DNA from: Eimeria necatrix
Taxonomy: Eukaryota > Apicomplexa > Conoidasida > Eucoccidiorida > Eimeriidae
Length of the DNA: 28,449 bases
Assembly (NCBI RefSeq): GCF_000499385.1
Contig: NW_013654344.1
Span: 1-28,449, forward strand
Direction: 5' to 3'
The notes below the pieces were generated by a model, which was not told the origin of the DNA, ran no database searches, and saw only the letters and a list, made by a program, of their open reading frames with translations. Positions 1 to 10,450 of this stretch are shown one piece after another. Position 1 is the stretch's first letter. Every line of letters begins with the position of its first letter. The position numbers and the translations under genes are program-made.

Positions 1-1
1 A

Positions 2-49
2 GCAGCAGCAGCAGCAGCAGCTGCTGCCGACTCCCAACAACAACAGCAG

Positions 50-81
<32 letters not shown>

Positions 82-682
82 CCCCTCCCCCCCCCAACCC
101 CACCCCCTCCCCGGATCCTCGGGATCGGGATCGGGATCGGGATCGGGATCGCACCCCACATACGTCTCCCCGTCCCTCTACATCGGCGACCTCCACCCCG
201 AAGTAACAGAAGCCATGCTCTTCGAAGTCTTCAACGCCGTGGGCCCCGTGACCTCCATTCGAGTCTGCAGAGACTCTGTCTCCAGGCGATCCTTGGGCTA
301 TGCTTACGTGAATTATCAATCCTTAAATGATGCAGAAAGGGCCTTAGACGCTCTCAACTTTGCGTTGATTCGGGGACAGCCTTGCAGGATAATGTGGAGT
401 CAAAGAGACCCTTCTTTGCGGCGGAGTGGGGCGGGGAATGTCTTTGTGAAAAACCTGGACAAGTCGATTGACAATAAGGCCCTTTACGACACTTTTTCTC
501 TCTTTGGAAACATTCTGAGTTGCAAAGTCGGAGTTGATGAGTTCAATCGAAGCAGGGGTTATGGATTTGTTCATTACGAGACAGAAGCTTCTGCAAGAAG
601 TGCAATTGAGAAGGTTAATGGCATGTTAATCGGGGGAAAGACTGTTTATGTGGGGCCCTTTGTGACCCGCAGCGAGCGGGAG

Positions 683-724
<42 letters not shown>

Positions 725-944
725 TTCACGAATGTGTATCTTAAGAACATCCCCGCCTGCTGGGGGGCCCCCGAGACCCTGAGGCCCCTCCTGTCTCCGT
801 TCGGAGACATCACCAGCCTCGTGCTGCGCCAAGACCCCAAGGGGAGACTCTTTGCCTTCTGCAACTTTGCGCAGCATGCTGCAGCAAAGGCCTGCGTCGA
901 CAGCCTCAACGGCAGACTCGTCAACGCCCACGGCTTCAAGGAAG

Positions 945-983
<39 letters not shown>

Positions 984-2211
984 GCAGCGGGGAGGGGGAG
1001 GGCGGCGGGAAGGGCGGCGAGGAGCCAGAGACCACGGGAGGGGCGGGGAAGGACAAACAACAGCAGCAGCAGGAACAGCAGCAGCAGCAGCAGGAGGAGA
1101 CTGCAGCAGCAGCAGCAGCAGCAGCTAATGGTGCCGACGACCCCAGCAGCAGCAGCAGCAGCAACAACACGCCGAACGGGACCGGCGGGGAGGAGGGGGC
1201 AGCAGCAGCAGCAGCAGCAGCAAACCCCACAACCACCGCAACCACGACGAGCAGCAGCAGCAGCAGCACGAACAGCAGCAGCAGCAGCAGCAGCAGCAGC
1301 GGGGAGGAGATGGTGTTGTTTGTGGGGCCGCACCAGACGCGGGCGCAGCGGTCTGCTGCGCTGCGGCAGCGCTACGAGCAGCAGCAGCAGCAAAAAGGAG
1401 ACAAGTACAGAGGAGTGAATCTTTATGTCAAAAACCTAGATGAGGGTATAGACGACGCGGAGCTGCAAACCCTTTTTGAGGGTTTCGGGCCCACCAACAG
1501 CGTCAAGGTCATGCGCGACGAAAAGGGTTTGTCTCGAGGGTTTGGCTTTGTCTCTTTCGAAAACCCTGAAGATGCAACAAGAGCAGTTTCCGAAATGCAT
1601 TTAAAATACATTAAAGGAAAACCCTTGTACACGGGCTTGGCGGAGAGAAGGGACCAGCGGCTGCAGCGGCTGCAGCAGCGCTTCCGGGGGCCCCCGGGGG
1701 CCCCCCCGCCAGGGGCCCCCGGGGGCCCCCCTCGTCCCGGGGGGCCCCCCGCCCCCCGTGGGCTTCGCTGCTGCTGCGGGGCCCCCGGGGCCCCCCCTCC
1801 CCGGGGTGCCGCCCGCTGCTGCGTACCCCCAGAGGCCCGTGCTGTACCCTCCGCAGGGGCCCATGGCCATGCTGCCGTGGGCGGGGCGGCAGCAGCAGCA
1901 GCAGCAGCACTTCCAGCAGCAGCAGGGCCTCGCGCTGCAGCGGGGGCTGGCGCCAGCAGCAGCGCTGCAGCACATCTACGGGCCCCAGTCCGCGGTGGCG
2001 GCGGCCGCCGCGCTGCAGGCCTCGCTGCAGCAGCAGCAGCAGCAGCAGCAGCCGCTGCTGCAGCAGCAGCGCGGCCCTGCGGGGCACCGCGGCGGGCGGG
2101 GGGGCGCTGCGAGCAGCAGCGCGAAGCAGCAGCAGCAGCTGCTGAAGCAGCAGCAGCAGATGCCGGGCGGCGGCTCCTTCAAGTTCACGCCGCAGGTGCG
2201 GAACCCGCGGC

Positions 2212-2247
<36 letters not shown>

Positions 2248-2552
2248 TGCACCTGGCCGCCGCGCCGCAGCAGCAGCAGCTCGACGCAGCAGCAGCAGCG
2301 CACCTCCTCCTCTCCCCCGACGCCCCCCTCACTGCTGCAGCACTTGCTGCAGCACAGCCCTCGCTGCAGAAGCAAATGCTCGGAGAAAGACTTTTTCCTT
2401 TAATCGCTCGCCATCAGCCAGAACTTGCAGGAAAAATAACTGGAATGATGTTGGAAATGGACAACAGCGAGCTGCTGATTCTCCTCGAGAGCGAGGCCCA
2501 GCTCAAGAGCAAGATCGACGAGGCCCTCGGGGTCCTCAGAGGCGCGAACTGA
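2..2552 (+). CDS. Poly(A)-binding protein (PABP), 5' partial, with apparent frameshift
   Basis: Cytoplasmic poly(A)-binding protein, which binds mRNA poly(A) tails and recruits translation and decay factors. The frame is open from base 2 (Ala and Gln runs, then a Gly-Ser stretch), so the start lies upstream. RRM1 begins near 173 ([15 protein letters not shown], then [11 protein letters not shown] at about 283-315). RRM2 starts near 437 ([29 protein letters not shown]). RRM3 starts near 727 ([12 protein letters not shown]) and has a weak RNP1 (GRLFAFCNF). RRM4 starts near 1417 ([23 protein letters not shown]). The C-terminal MLLE/PABC domain ([29 protein letters not shown]) spans about 2370-2545 and ends at TGA 2550-2552. 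A low-complexity insert of about 120 residues (944-1310) splits RRM3. Between about 1680 and 1757 the reading shifts from frame 2 to frame 3 within G/C homopolymers. I found no phase-compatible intron there, so an indel is most likely. The family is secure; the exact junction is not. Confidence 0.93.
121..150. repeat. GGGATC hexamer tandem repeat (5 copies) in PABP N-terminus
   Basis: Five perfect GGGATC copies follow a GGATCCTC lead-in. In the PABP frame they give alternating Gly and Ser just before RRM1, so the tract is probably a flexible linker. Confidence 0.85.
685..722 (+). repeat. CAG-type tract (poly-Ser) between RRM2 and RRM3 of PABP
   Basis: An AGC-frame trinucleotide run giving about twelve Ser in the linker after RRM2. 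It is one of several coding runs in PABP; others lie at about 944-982, 1200-1222, 1252-1302, 2027-2052 and 2215-2248. Different phases of the same repeat give Ser (AGC), Ala (GCA) and Gln (CAG). Confidence 0.85.
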
Positions 2553-3088
2553 GCTGCTGCAGCAGCAGCAGCAGCAGCAGCAGCAGCGGCGGGGGGAGCA
2601 GCAGCAGCAGCGGCGGGGGGAGCAGCAGCAGCGGGGGGAGAGGCAAGCGCGCGGGGATAGGCGCGGGCGAGCGCGCGCTGCTGCTGCTGCTACGCGCTGC
2701 TGCCTTCGTAGCAGCAACAGCTGCTGCTGCTGCAGCAGGAACAGCAGCAACAGCAGCAGCTGCTGCAGCAGGAACAGCAGCAGCAGCTGCGGCGAGGAAC
2801 AACAGCGGCAGGAGAGGCGGACTGGTGCAGGAAAGATGGCTTTGTGCCCGTGCGATGTAGCAGCAGCAGCAGCAGTTGCTGCTGCTGCAGCAGCAGCAGC
2901 ACGGGGTGACGCAGCGAAGACTTCAGCGTGGTGGTGGCCCTCGAGTCTTCTTTGCTGCAGCAGCAGAACGCAAATCTGCTGCAGCAGCAGCAGCAGCAAC
3001 AGCGCCAACAGCAGCAGCGTCGGGTTGTGTCTTCACAGATAGCACAGGAGGAGAGGAGGCAACAGGTGCTGTGGCTGCTGCTCCTAGG

Positions 3089-3092
<4 letters not shown>

Positions 3093-3124
<32 letters not shown>
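3093..3124. repeat. CAG microsatellite, non-coding
   Basis: A near-perfect CAG run in the PABP 3' flank. Similar runs lie at about 3580-3621 and 3759-3786. Confidence 0.85.
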
Positions 3125-3127
<3 letters not shown>

Positions 3128-3427
3128 CGGACCGCTGCGGCAGCAGCTGCTGCTGCTGCCCATCAATGCACAGGCGGAGACAGGGGAGACAGAGTTGTCT
3201 CGCGTCTTCGTTTCCTTTGCTGCAGTGTCAGCAGCATTTGCTGCAGCAGCAGCAGCATTAGCTGCAGCAGCAGCGGCACTTGCTGCTGTCGCTGCAGCAA
3301 TTGTTGCAGCAGCAGCAGCAGTTGCTGCTGCTGCTGCAGCCCTATGAGTATATCCATAGAAGCAAAAAAACCAAAAACAGAATATTTAATCCAACGCCGA
3401 CTCAGCAAAACAAGCAGCAGTTACACA

Positions 3428-3452
3428 CCCTAAACCCTAAACCCTAAACCCT
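3428..3452. repeat. Interstitial telomere-like repeat (CCCTAAA)
   Basis: About three tandem CCCTAAA heptamers, matching the TTTAGGG-type telomere repeat known from Eimeria and Plasmodium-like apicomplexans. They lie between convergent genes rather than at a chromosome end. Confidence 0.85.
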
Positions 3453-3584
3453 TAGTTAGAGTATAGCGAGCGCTATGCCATCCAGTCCTTAGCATACGCA
3501 GCGCAGCAACAAAATTGCTGCTGCTGCTGTTGCTGCTGCTGCGGTTTGCCCCCAATCTTGGCGAAAGGCCGTGTCTTTGCTTCT

Positions 3585-3623
<39 letters not shown>

Positions 3624-3753
3624 CTTAGCAGTTCACTATTGGCTAGAGGAATTCTCTGGCGCAAGCAGCAGCAAAAGACAGCGTCAGCAGCAGCAGCAGC
3701 AGCAAGGAGGCCTGCAGCAGCAGCAGCAACTGCAGCACCTCAAGCGCAGCCTT

Positions 3754-3788
<35 letters not shown>

Positions 3789-3832
3789 AACATGCAGAAG
3801 CAATAAACCACTCAATCTGCTGCCTGCTGGCT

Positions 3833-4247
3833 AGGGTTTCCCGAAACCCTAGCAACTGCTAAACCCTAAACCCTAGTGAGTCGTTGTCAGCCCCAAACCC
3901 TAAACCCTAATAAGCCTCCGCTGCTGCACTACAGATCCCAGTGGCTCCAGCATCCCAAACCCTAAACCCTAGAGTATCTCCAAACCCTAACCACTGAGTT
4001 GTTCCCGTCCTTCCGTAAACCCTAAAACAGCGGTTGCAAACCGCGCATGTCAAGTCCAAAACCCTAAAACAGCGTTTCAAGAAGCAGCCTCTAAGCAGCA
4101 CAAACCCTAAAAGAGGGTTTCCAAGACCTAATAAACCCTAAAACAGCGGCTCCAAAACTAGCAGCCAAGTGCACTAGCGAACTAACAACTAAGTAAACCC
4201 TAAACCCTCGAAAAACCCTAAACCCTCGAAAAACCCTAAACCCTAAA
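3833..4247. repeat. Degenerate, dispersed telomere-like repeats
   Basis: More than a dozen AAACCCTAAA-type units in ones, twos and threes are separated by 10-50 bases of unrelated sequence. Examples lie near 3862, 3896, 3957, 3980, 4016, 4060, 4101, 4132, 4195, 4213 and 4231. Several are followed by the same short phrase, aaaccctaaaacagcg, as at 4016 and 4060. This looks like a decayed, once longer array. Confidence 0.75.
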
Positions 4248-4498
4248 ACCACGCAGCGCAGCTCTTAAGAAAGCCCGCAAAGTCCAGCGCGCCCCAAAAG
4301 CCCCCGCTGCCGCCTTGTGCGCAGCAGCAGTTGCTGCTGCTGCTGCACCTGCTGCTGCTGCTGCAGCAGCAGCAGCAGCAGCGGGAGGCCCCCGGGCCCA
4401 AATCTGGCGGCGAAAAGCGCCACCGCCACCCCGCCCCGCCGCCCGCTGCAGCAGCAGCAGCAGCAAGTGCAGCAGCAGCAGCAGCAGCAGCAGGAGTC

Positions 4499-5178
4499 TC
4501 AGTAGATGTACTTCTTTTCAAAAAGCGACTCCGAGGCCTGGGCCCCCCCCGCCCCCCCCTTGTAGCAGCCGCGCTGCGCCTCGCTGCAGGCCTTCGCGCG
4601 CAGCAGCAGCTGCTGCTGCGCTGCTTCCCGGTTTGCTGCTGCTCCCTTCCAGGCCTTAAGACACGAGGCCTGCAGGGCCCTCCCAAAGCTGAAAGAAAGG
4701 GCCCACGGCAGGGGGCCCCCCTGGGGGGCCCCCCCCTGGGGGCCCCCCTGGGGGCCCCCCTGGGGGCCCCCCCGGGGGGCCCCCATCTGGTTCATTGCAT
4801 TCAAATTGAGTGCTGCTTCTTCTTCACTTTGGCCTCCAGACAAAAACATTATTCCCGGAAGAGCCGGAGGAACAGTTCTGTAAAGAGTCCGGATTGTGTA
4901 AAAGGCAATTTCCTGCGGAGTCGAGGGGGGCCCCTGGGCCCCCGGGGTGACCATGTTGGGTTTGAGGAGGGCCCCCTCGAGCAGCACTTTGTGCTGCTGC
5001 AGCTGCGCGAAAACTGCTGCCAGCACTTGCTGCGTCACTGCAGCACAAACTGCCACATCATGAGGCCCATCTGTTAAGATCTCGGGCTCCACTATGGGGA
5101 CAAGTCTTTGCTGCTGACAGATAGCAGCATAGCGGGCCAGGCCGTGGGCCACTTCGGCCACGGCGAGGGGCGAGGGCT

Positions 5179-5221
<43 letters not shown>

Positions 5222-6142
5222 GTCGATCTGCAGCACGGCCCGCCACTTCGCGAAACGGGCCCCTGCTGCGTAGTACTTCTTGCAGCGCTCACTTAACCCA
5301 TCCAAGCCCAAGGTGGCCTGCTCGCCGTCAGTCCCTGGGATCGTCTCCAGCCCCTTGTCCACTTTTATCCCCGGAATGATCTTTTGCTGCTGCAGCAGCT
5401 CCACCAGGGGGGCCCCCGAGGGGCCCTTCTGGAACAAAGTCTCTTCAAACAGGATCGCCCCGCTGCAGTACTCCCCCAGCCCCTTCGTGCTGAACAGCAG
5501 CTCGCGGTAAGCCGCCCGGTTCTCCTCCGTGTTCTCCACGCCAATCGACGCAAAACGCTTCCCTATCGTCCCTGCAGCAGCAGCAGCAGCAGCAGCAGCA
5601 GCGGGAGTGCAGCAGCAGCAGCAGCAGGGGGTGCTGCTGCTGCTGCTGCGGAGGGGGGGAGGCGGGCTCACCTGTGGACTCGTCCGCTGCGAGCAGACCC
5701 TTGCCGGGAGCTGCGAGAGCCCTCGCCGTCGCGGCGAGCTCCTGGGCGACGTCCTGCGGAAGTTCTGCCTGAAAACGCGCAAAAAGCCGAAATTTGCGCA
5801 AATTAATGTCGGAAATTCAAAATGCTGCATTTTAATTCCCCTTGGGAGCGAAAAAGCGGAAAAAAAGACCCCAAATGACGCAACTCCGCAGCCAACACAC
5901 ACACCGAACCGCCGCCGCCGCAGCCACCGCAGCAAGACAAAGCAACCCCACCCATCCAACAATTAACCTTCCAAAATAAAACACAAAATTCAATTTGCTG
6001 CTGCTGCAGATATTCCGCAAAGACGGTCGCGCTGCGCTGGAGCCGCAGACACAGCAGCGCCCGCTGCTGCTGCTGCTGCTGCTGCACACGAGCAGCAGCA
6101 GCAGCGAGCACCCGCAGCCCGCTCCCGTGCTCCTCTCACCAT
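4499..6142 (-). CDS. Class I fructose-bisphosphate aldolase (3 exons)
   Basis: Glycolytic aldolase, which cleaves fructose-1,6-bisphosphate to two triose phosphates. In Toxoplasma and Plasmodium it also has a reported adhesin-binding role. Predicted exons: 6142-6140 (only ATG), 5768-5672 and 5571-4499. The introns are 5769-6139 (GTGAGA...TTTTCAG, 371 nt) and 5572-5671 (GTGAGC...GCTGCAG, 100 nt). Phases agree and the total is 1173 nt, or 390 residues against about 363 for relatives. Motifs include [13 protein letters not shown] (about 22-34), the conserved [13 protein letters not shown] and [34 protein letters not shown] and [12 protein letters not shown]. The Schiff-base lysine in the last motif is about K237. 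The tail SLFEKKYIY ends in the conserved Tyr. Two inserts are unusual: a 14-Ala run (about 151-164) replacing the usual GKP loop, and a Gly-Gly-Pro-Gln repeat after AMNQMG, just before [14 protein letters not shown]. Confidence 0.93.
4709..4790 (-). repeat. GGGGGCCCCC-type minisatellite inside aldolase exon 3
   Basis: A tandem unit of about 12 bp (CAGGGGGGCCCC on the coding strand) gives GGPQ repeats within the aldolase barrel. It stays in frame and contains no GT donor, so it is unlikely to be an intron. Confidence 0.8.
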
Positions 6143-6287
6143 TTTAAACGACCAAGAAGTGCAAAACAAACGACGGAGTTCTTCAATTCGAATCAAAATC
6201 CCAAAAGAAACAAAAAACCAAAAGTGGCGCTTCCCGCAACCCGCCGAGAGCCAGCCTGTGGGGGGAGGCGCCCGCCGACGCGGCGGG

Positions 6288-6299
6288 GTGTATGTACAC
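6288..6299. promoter_or_regulatory. GTGTATGTACAC near-palindrome
   Basis: This belongs to a recurring near-palindromic family, here in the GGGGTGTATGTACACT context about 150 bp upstream of the aldolase ATG. A DNA-binding role is inferred only from its recurrence and symmetry. Confidence 0.45.
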
Positions 6300-6758
6300 T
6301 GCAAAGGCTGCTGCTGCTGCTGCACCGCCTTCGCCCGCTTAGCCCGGCCTTTCTCTTTCCGCGAGTTTTTAATAAATTAATAATTACATTTCTCTTAACT
6401 GCTGCCAATTTAATGGCCCACTTCGCTTTCAAACCCCGCTGCAGCTAACTGGCCTGCTGCTGCAGCAGCGCGTTGCTGCTGCGCTGCAGCAGCAACGCCT
6501 CGCTTCCGGTGTCTCCCCAGCTCTCCTTTTGCTGCGCTGCTGCCGCCAGCGCAGCAGCAGCAGCAGCAGCAGCGCTTCCGCCACACGCAGCCGCGCAGGG
6601 ACACATCCCCTGCTGCTGCAGCTCTTTGCTGCTGCAGCAGCAGAAAGACGCAGCAAATCCTTCCCCGATCCCCTGGCTCTCTGCCTTTCTCGCCACTCCC
6701 AGCCCCCACCAGCCAAAAACCCCCGCAGCTCTTCGGCCAGAAGCAAAGCCTTGGCCTT

Positions 6759-6794
<36 letters not shown>

Positions 6795-7020
6795 GAGTTG
6801 CCGTCTCAGTCTCTTTCCGCCTCGGGGACTCTGTGTCCCTTCTGCGGCCTCGGCCAGCAGCAGCAGCAGCAGCAGCAGCAGCTCGAGCCGCTAGTTGCTT
6901 CTAAGTTGCTTCGGCCTTTTCTCTAGAAGAAGCAGAAAAGCAAATTCAACAATTCGACAAAAGAGGCCTCAGGGGCCAGAGGGCCTTGTCGCGCCCGCGC
7001 TGCTGCTTTGGCCCCTTTCA

Positions 7021-7055
<35 letters not shown>

Positions 7056-7264
7056 ACTAGGCGGTTCGCTGGGCTGCTGGCGTCTTAGGCGAAAAACGGC
7101 ACTGAGACCTCAAAAGCTCAGCCTCTAGCATTGCCTGCTGTCGCAGTGGCCTTTGCCTGTTTTAAAAGCAGCAGCAAAGGGGGGGGCCCTGGCCTTTAAA
7201 AAGATATTTAAATGTTTGCAGATTTGGTGGAGAGTTGTTGCTGCAGTCCGACACACTCTAGGAG

Positions 7265-7276
7265 GTGTACGTACAC
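7265..7276. promoter_or_regulatory. GTGTACGTACAC perfect palindrome
   Basis: A perfect 12-bp palindrome in the divergent aldolase/UPF0301 intergenic region, identical to copies at 11681, 13531, 23258 and 23292. Confidence 0.5.
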
Positions 7277-8396
7277 TCGAAGGCTGCTGCGCTGCTGCTG
7301 CTCCGCGCCCTGCTGCAGCTGGCTGCGGGGAAGGCGCCCCTAAAGGAGTTCCTGAAGCAAAAAGTTTTTTAAAAATAGTTTTAAAGAATAAATGGGCGCT
7401 TTAGAAGGGAAATGCTGCGGCGCAGATGGCCGAATCGCAGCAGCAGCGCAGCCTCGCTCTCGGCGCCAGCAGATCCAACCGAGCCTGCGCGAGAAAGAGC
7501 CATAAATGATCGAATCTTTCAAAAAGAAACTTCAAATAAGTTTTTAGTGCATTATTATTGAGAGTTTCGGGCTTTATGCCGACTTAAACTGCAAATCGCA
7601 GCCGTTTCAAATTGGTTTCCGTGGATTCTGAACGGCGCCGTGCAGAGCCGCCGCTCGATTGCGGTAATCTCCGCTTTTTCTCGCCTAATCTGGGCAAATT
7701 TCGACTCCAAATAAAACTAAATTAAATTTAAAACAAATCTGAAGAGGTCAAACTCGGGTAAAGGAAAGTTTCCCACACAATAACTGTTTCTTGCAAATTC
7801 TTCTTTGGGTGTACACGCAGGTTGGCGGCAGCGGATCAGCCTGCACGCCGTGTTGTTTGTTACTTCTTTTTTATATATTGACCATCAGCAGCTGCAGATA
7901 ATGCATTTTGCTGCAGCTCAAATTCAAAGTCGCGGTCTGCACTGCCAGACAGACGCTGTCTGGCCCAGCGGGCGGATAGTTCAGGTTTTTCTGCCGGTTT
8001 GCGAAACTTGAACAAGGCTGAATCTGGGGAGAACAGCGCATGCAGAGCCCCATTTGCCGGTTCATTTCTGTTTATTTCTCTTTTTTTCTCCGCAATTTCC
8101 TCCTTTCTTTCCGCTTCCCTGCAAAACCCCGTGCACGAGCGCCGTCGCTGCTGCTGCAGCAAATTCAAGTGGCGCGTTTCCGCGGGACCCTCGCCGCCTC
8201 GAGGCCCAAAATTCGGTGCTTGAGTTTAAAAAGCATTTTTGAATTTCTGAATATGCTTTTGAAGGGAAAATCCTGAGGCCGAGTCGCCGGCAATTCAGCT
8301 TCCGCGGCCCGCAGCTCGCAATGGACCAGCAGCAAAGACACAGCCGCTGCTGCAACACCGGCTGCCCCTGCTGCTCTCCCCACAGGCCTCAAGAAA

Positions 8397-8970
8397 ATGC
8401 TGCGCGTGGGCTTTGCTGCAGCTCGCAGGGGGCAGGCCGTTTGTGGCGCGGGCCAGCGGCCGCTGCGCAGCTGCAGCTGCAGCGCAGCACAAGCAGCAGC
8501 AGCAGCACGTTCTGCTGCAGCTCCAGTCTGCTCTGCTGCAGCGCCACTTTGTCAAGCGCCTCCAGCATCCTTCTCGGGAGGCAGCAGCAGCAGCAGCACT
8601 GTGTCGTGCAGCATTTGGCCCGCTGCAGCAAGCAACCCCAAATGCACAGCTAAGCGCCTTGCTTGCAGCAGCAGCAGCAGCAGCAGCAGCGGCAACAGCA
8701 GCAGCAGCAGCAGCAGAGGCAGGCGCAGCCACAGGAGCAGCCGACGGCGCGGCAGCTCTGCCCCTGAGGGCTGCACGATCTTCACCCGCAGCAGCCCGCC
8801 AGACGGGCTAGAGCAGCAGCATCTGCTGGCGCTGCAGCAGCAGCAGCAACTGCCGGTGCTGCAGCAGCAAGACCCCCGTGTGTCTCCCGTGCTGCTGCCT
8901 TCCCTCCGGCGCCTCTGCCGGCAGCTGCGTTTCCTCTCTGTGCATCCGCAGCTGCTGGCTGCTCTCAGGC

Positions 8971-9013
<43 letters not shown>

Positions 9014-9566
9014 GCTTTCGCCGGAGAGCTCGAGGGCCCGCAGAGCAGCAGCGCGCAGCGCTGCAGCAGCAGACAGCCAGCAGCTGCAGCAGCAGGCCGC
9101 GCTGCTGCTGCGCGTCGTCTGGGGGGAAGCCACGCACTTCTCTCCAGCTATAGTGCGAGCTGCGCTGCAGTCAGAGCTAATGGGGGAAGCAGCAGCAGCA
9201 CGAGCAGCAGCACAAGCAGCAGCTGCATCCGGGCGACCACTGGCAGCAGCAGCAGCAGCAGCTGCTGCTGCTGCTGCTGTCCTGCAGCTCCCGCAGCTGC
9301 TCACGCGAGTCGCCACTAGATATGTCAGGAGGCAGATACAGCAGCAGCTGCTAGCGCAGCAAGCAGCAGCAGCAGCACGGGGGCCTTCAACAGCAGCAGC
9401 AGGAGCAAAAGCAGCACGAGCAGCAGCAGATCCTGCAGCAGCGGCACCAGTGCTGTCAGACAGGCCCGCAGCAGCAGCAGCAGCACGAGCTGCAGTCGCA
9501 GCAGCGCTGGAAGCTGCAGCACCACCACCACCAAAGGCAGCAGGAGCTGCAGCGGCAGCAGCGGGG

Positions 9567-9604
<38 letters not shown>

Positions 9605-9759
9605 CTGCCTCCCTGACGCTCTCTTTGCTGCTTGCCGCTGGCTAAGTGCTGCGAAGCAGCAGGCGCTGCTGCTTGCTGCTGAAGACACCGGGCGGGCGCT
9701 GCTGGGGACTCTGCGGACTTTGGGAGATCTCGAGGTGGCCCTAGCAAGAGGCCTGCAGT

Positions 9760-9795
<36 letters not shown>

Positions 9796-10241
9796 CTGCT
9801 GCTGTTGCTACGGCGGGGGAAGCCGCAGCTGCAGAGCTTGCTGCAGCAGGAACTACTCACGCTGCTGCTGCTGCTGCTGCTGGCGCTGCAGGCAACAGCA
9901 CCCAGCAGGTTCTGCAGCAGGGAAAGCAGCTGCTGCGCGCGCTGCAGGCGGAGAAGCTGCTGCTGCTGCAGCAGCAGCAAACGCACCTGTCTCGCTTTAT
10001 TCAGGCCCGAGGAGGCTTCGAGGAACCTGAAAGCATGCAACATAAAACCTCCAGAGGGGGCCCCCAAGGGGGCCCCCAAGGGGGCCCCCAAGGGGGCCCC
10101 CAAGGGGGCCCCCAAGGGGGGCCCCAAGGGGGGCCCCCTAGCCCCAGACTGCCGTCGCGCGTAGAGCTGCACCGTGCTGCAGACAAGCTGCTGCAGGGGA
10201 GCTGGAAGATACGGCTGCAGCGGCAGCAGCAACTGCAGCAG

Positions 10242-10273
<32 letters not shown>

Positions 10274-10394
10274 GCAGCAAGAGCACTGGCACCAGCAGCA
10301 GCAGCAGCAGCAGCAACGAAAGTGGCTCACGCGGGCTTTCAAGCCAATTCCTGTGGAACGACTATTAGGCGCGGACCTCGCGATCTCGAAAGAA

Positions 10395-10450
<56 letters not shown>

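Larger units (their letters stand above)
2553..4498. other. Intergenic region between convergent PABP and aldolase genes
   Basis: About 1.9 kb of tail-to-tail sequence. The left part (2553-3350) is dense CAG/CTG repeat, probably including the PABP 3' UTR. An A-rich stretch lies at about 3358-3400. CCCTAAA-type repeats then begin at 3428 and become degenerate from about 3835 to 4245. Open frames here consist of Ala, Gln, Leu or Cys runs in every frame and show no conserved domain, so I call no gene. Confidence 0.6.
6143..8396. other. Divergent intergenic region between aldolase and UPF0301 gene
   Basis: About 2.25 kb that must hold the promoters of both divergent genes. It contains CAG/CTG tracts (about 6064-6085, 6762-6795, 6857-6890, 7021-7056) and AT-rich stretches (about 6360-6400, 7350-7400, 7700-7760). 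It also holds two copies of the GTGTAC[G/A]TACAC palindrome family (6288 and 7265) and a half-site at about 7808. Open frames here lack recognisable domains. Confidence 0.55.

Noticed and set aside
1758..2860. Frame-2 continuation of the PABP frame (Ala- and Cys-rich) to 2860
   Set aside because: It bypasses the conserved MLLE domain, which lies in frame 3 and ends at 2552. The continuation is repeat-driven.
2836..3433. Overlapping + strand frames downstream of PABP
   Set aside because: They are almost entirely Ala, Gln, Ser or Cys runs from CAG repeats, with no conserved segment; probably 3' UTR or intergenic.
5572..5962. Minus-strand extension of the aldolase exon 3 frame upstream of its acceptor
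   Set aside because: The conserved N-terminus [13 protein letters not shown] lies in another frame with perfect GT-AG phase, so this extension is intron read-through.
8552..9688. Long minus-strand Ala/Ser/Cys-rich frame opposite the UPF0301 gene
   Set aside because: Mirror of CAG runs, with no non-repetitive conserved segment.
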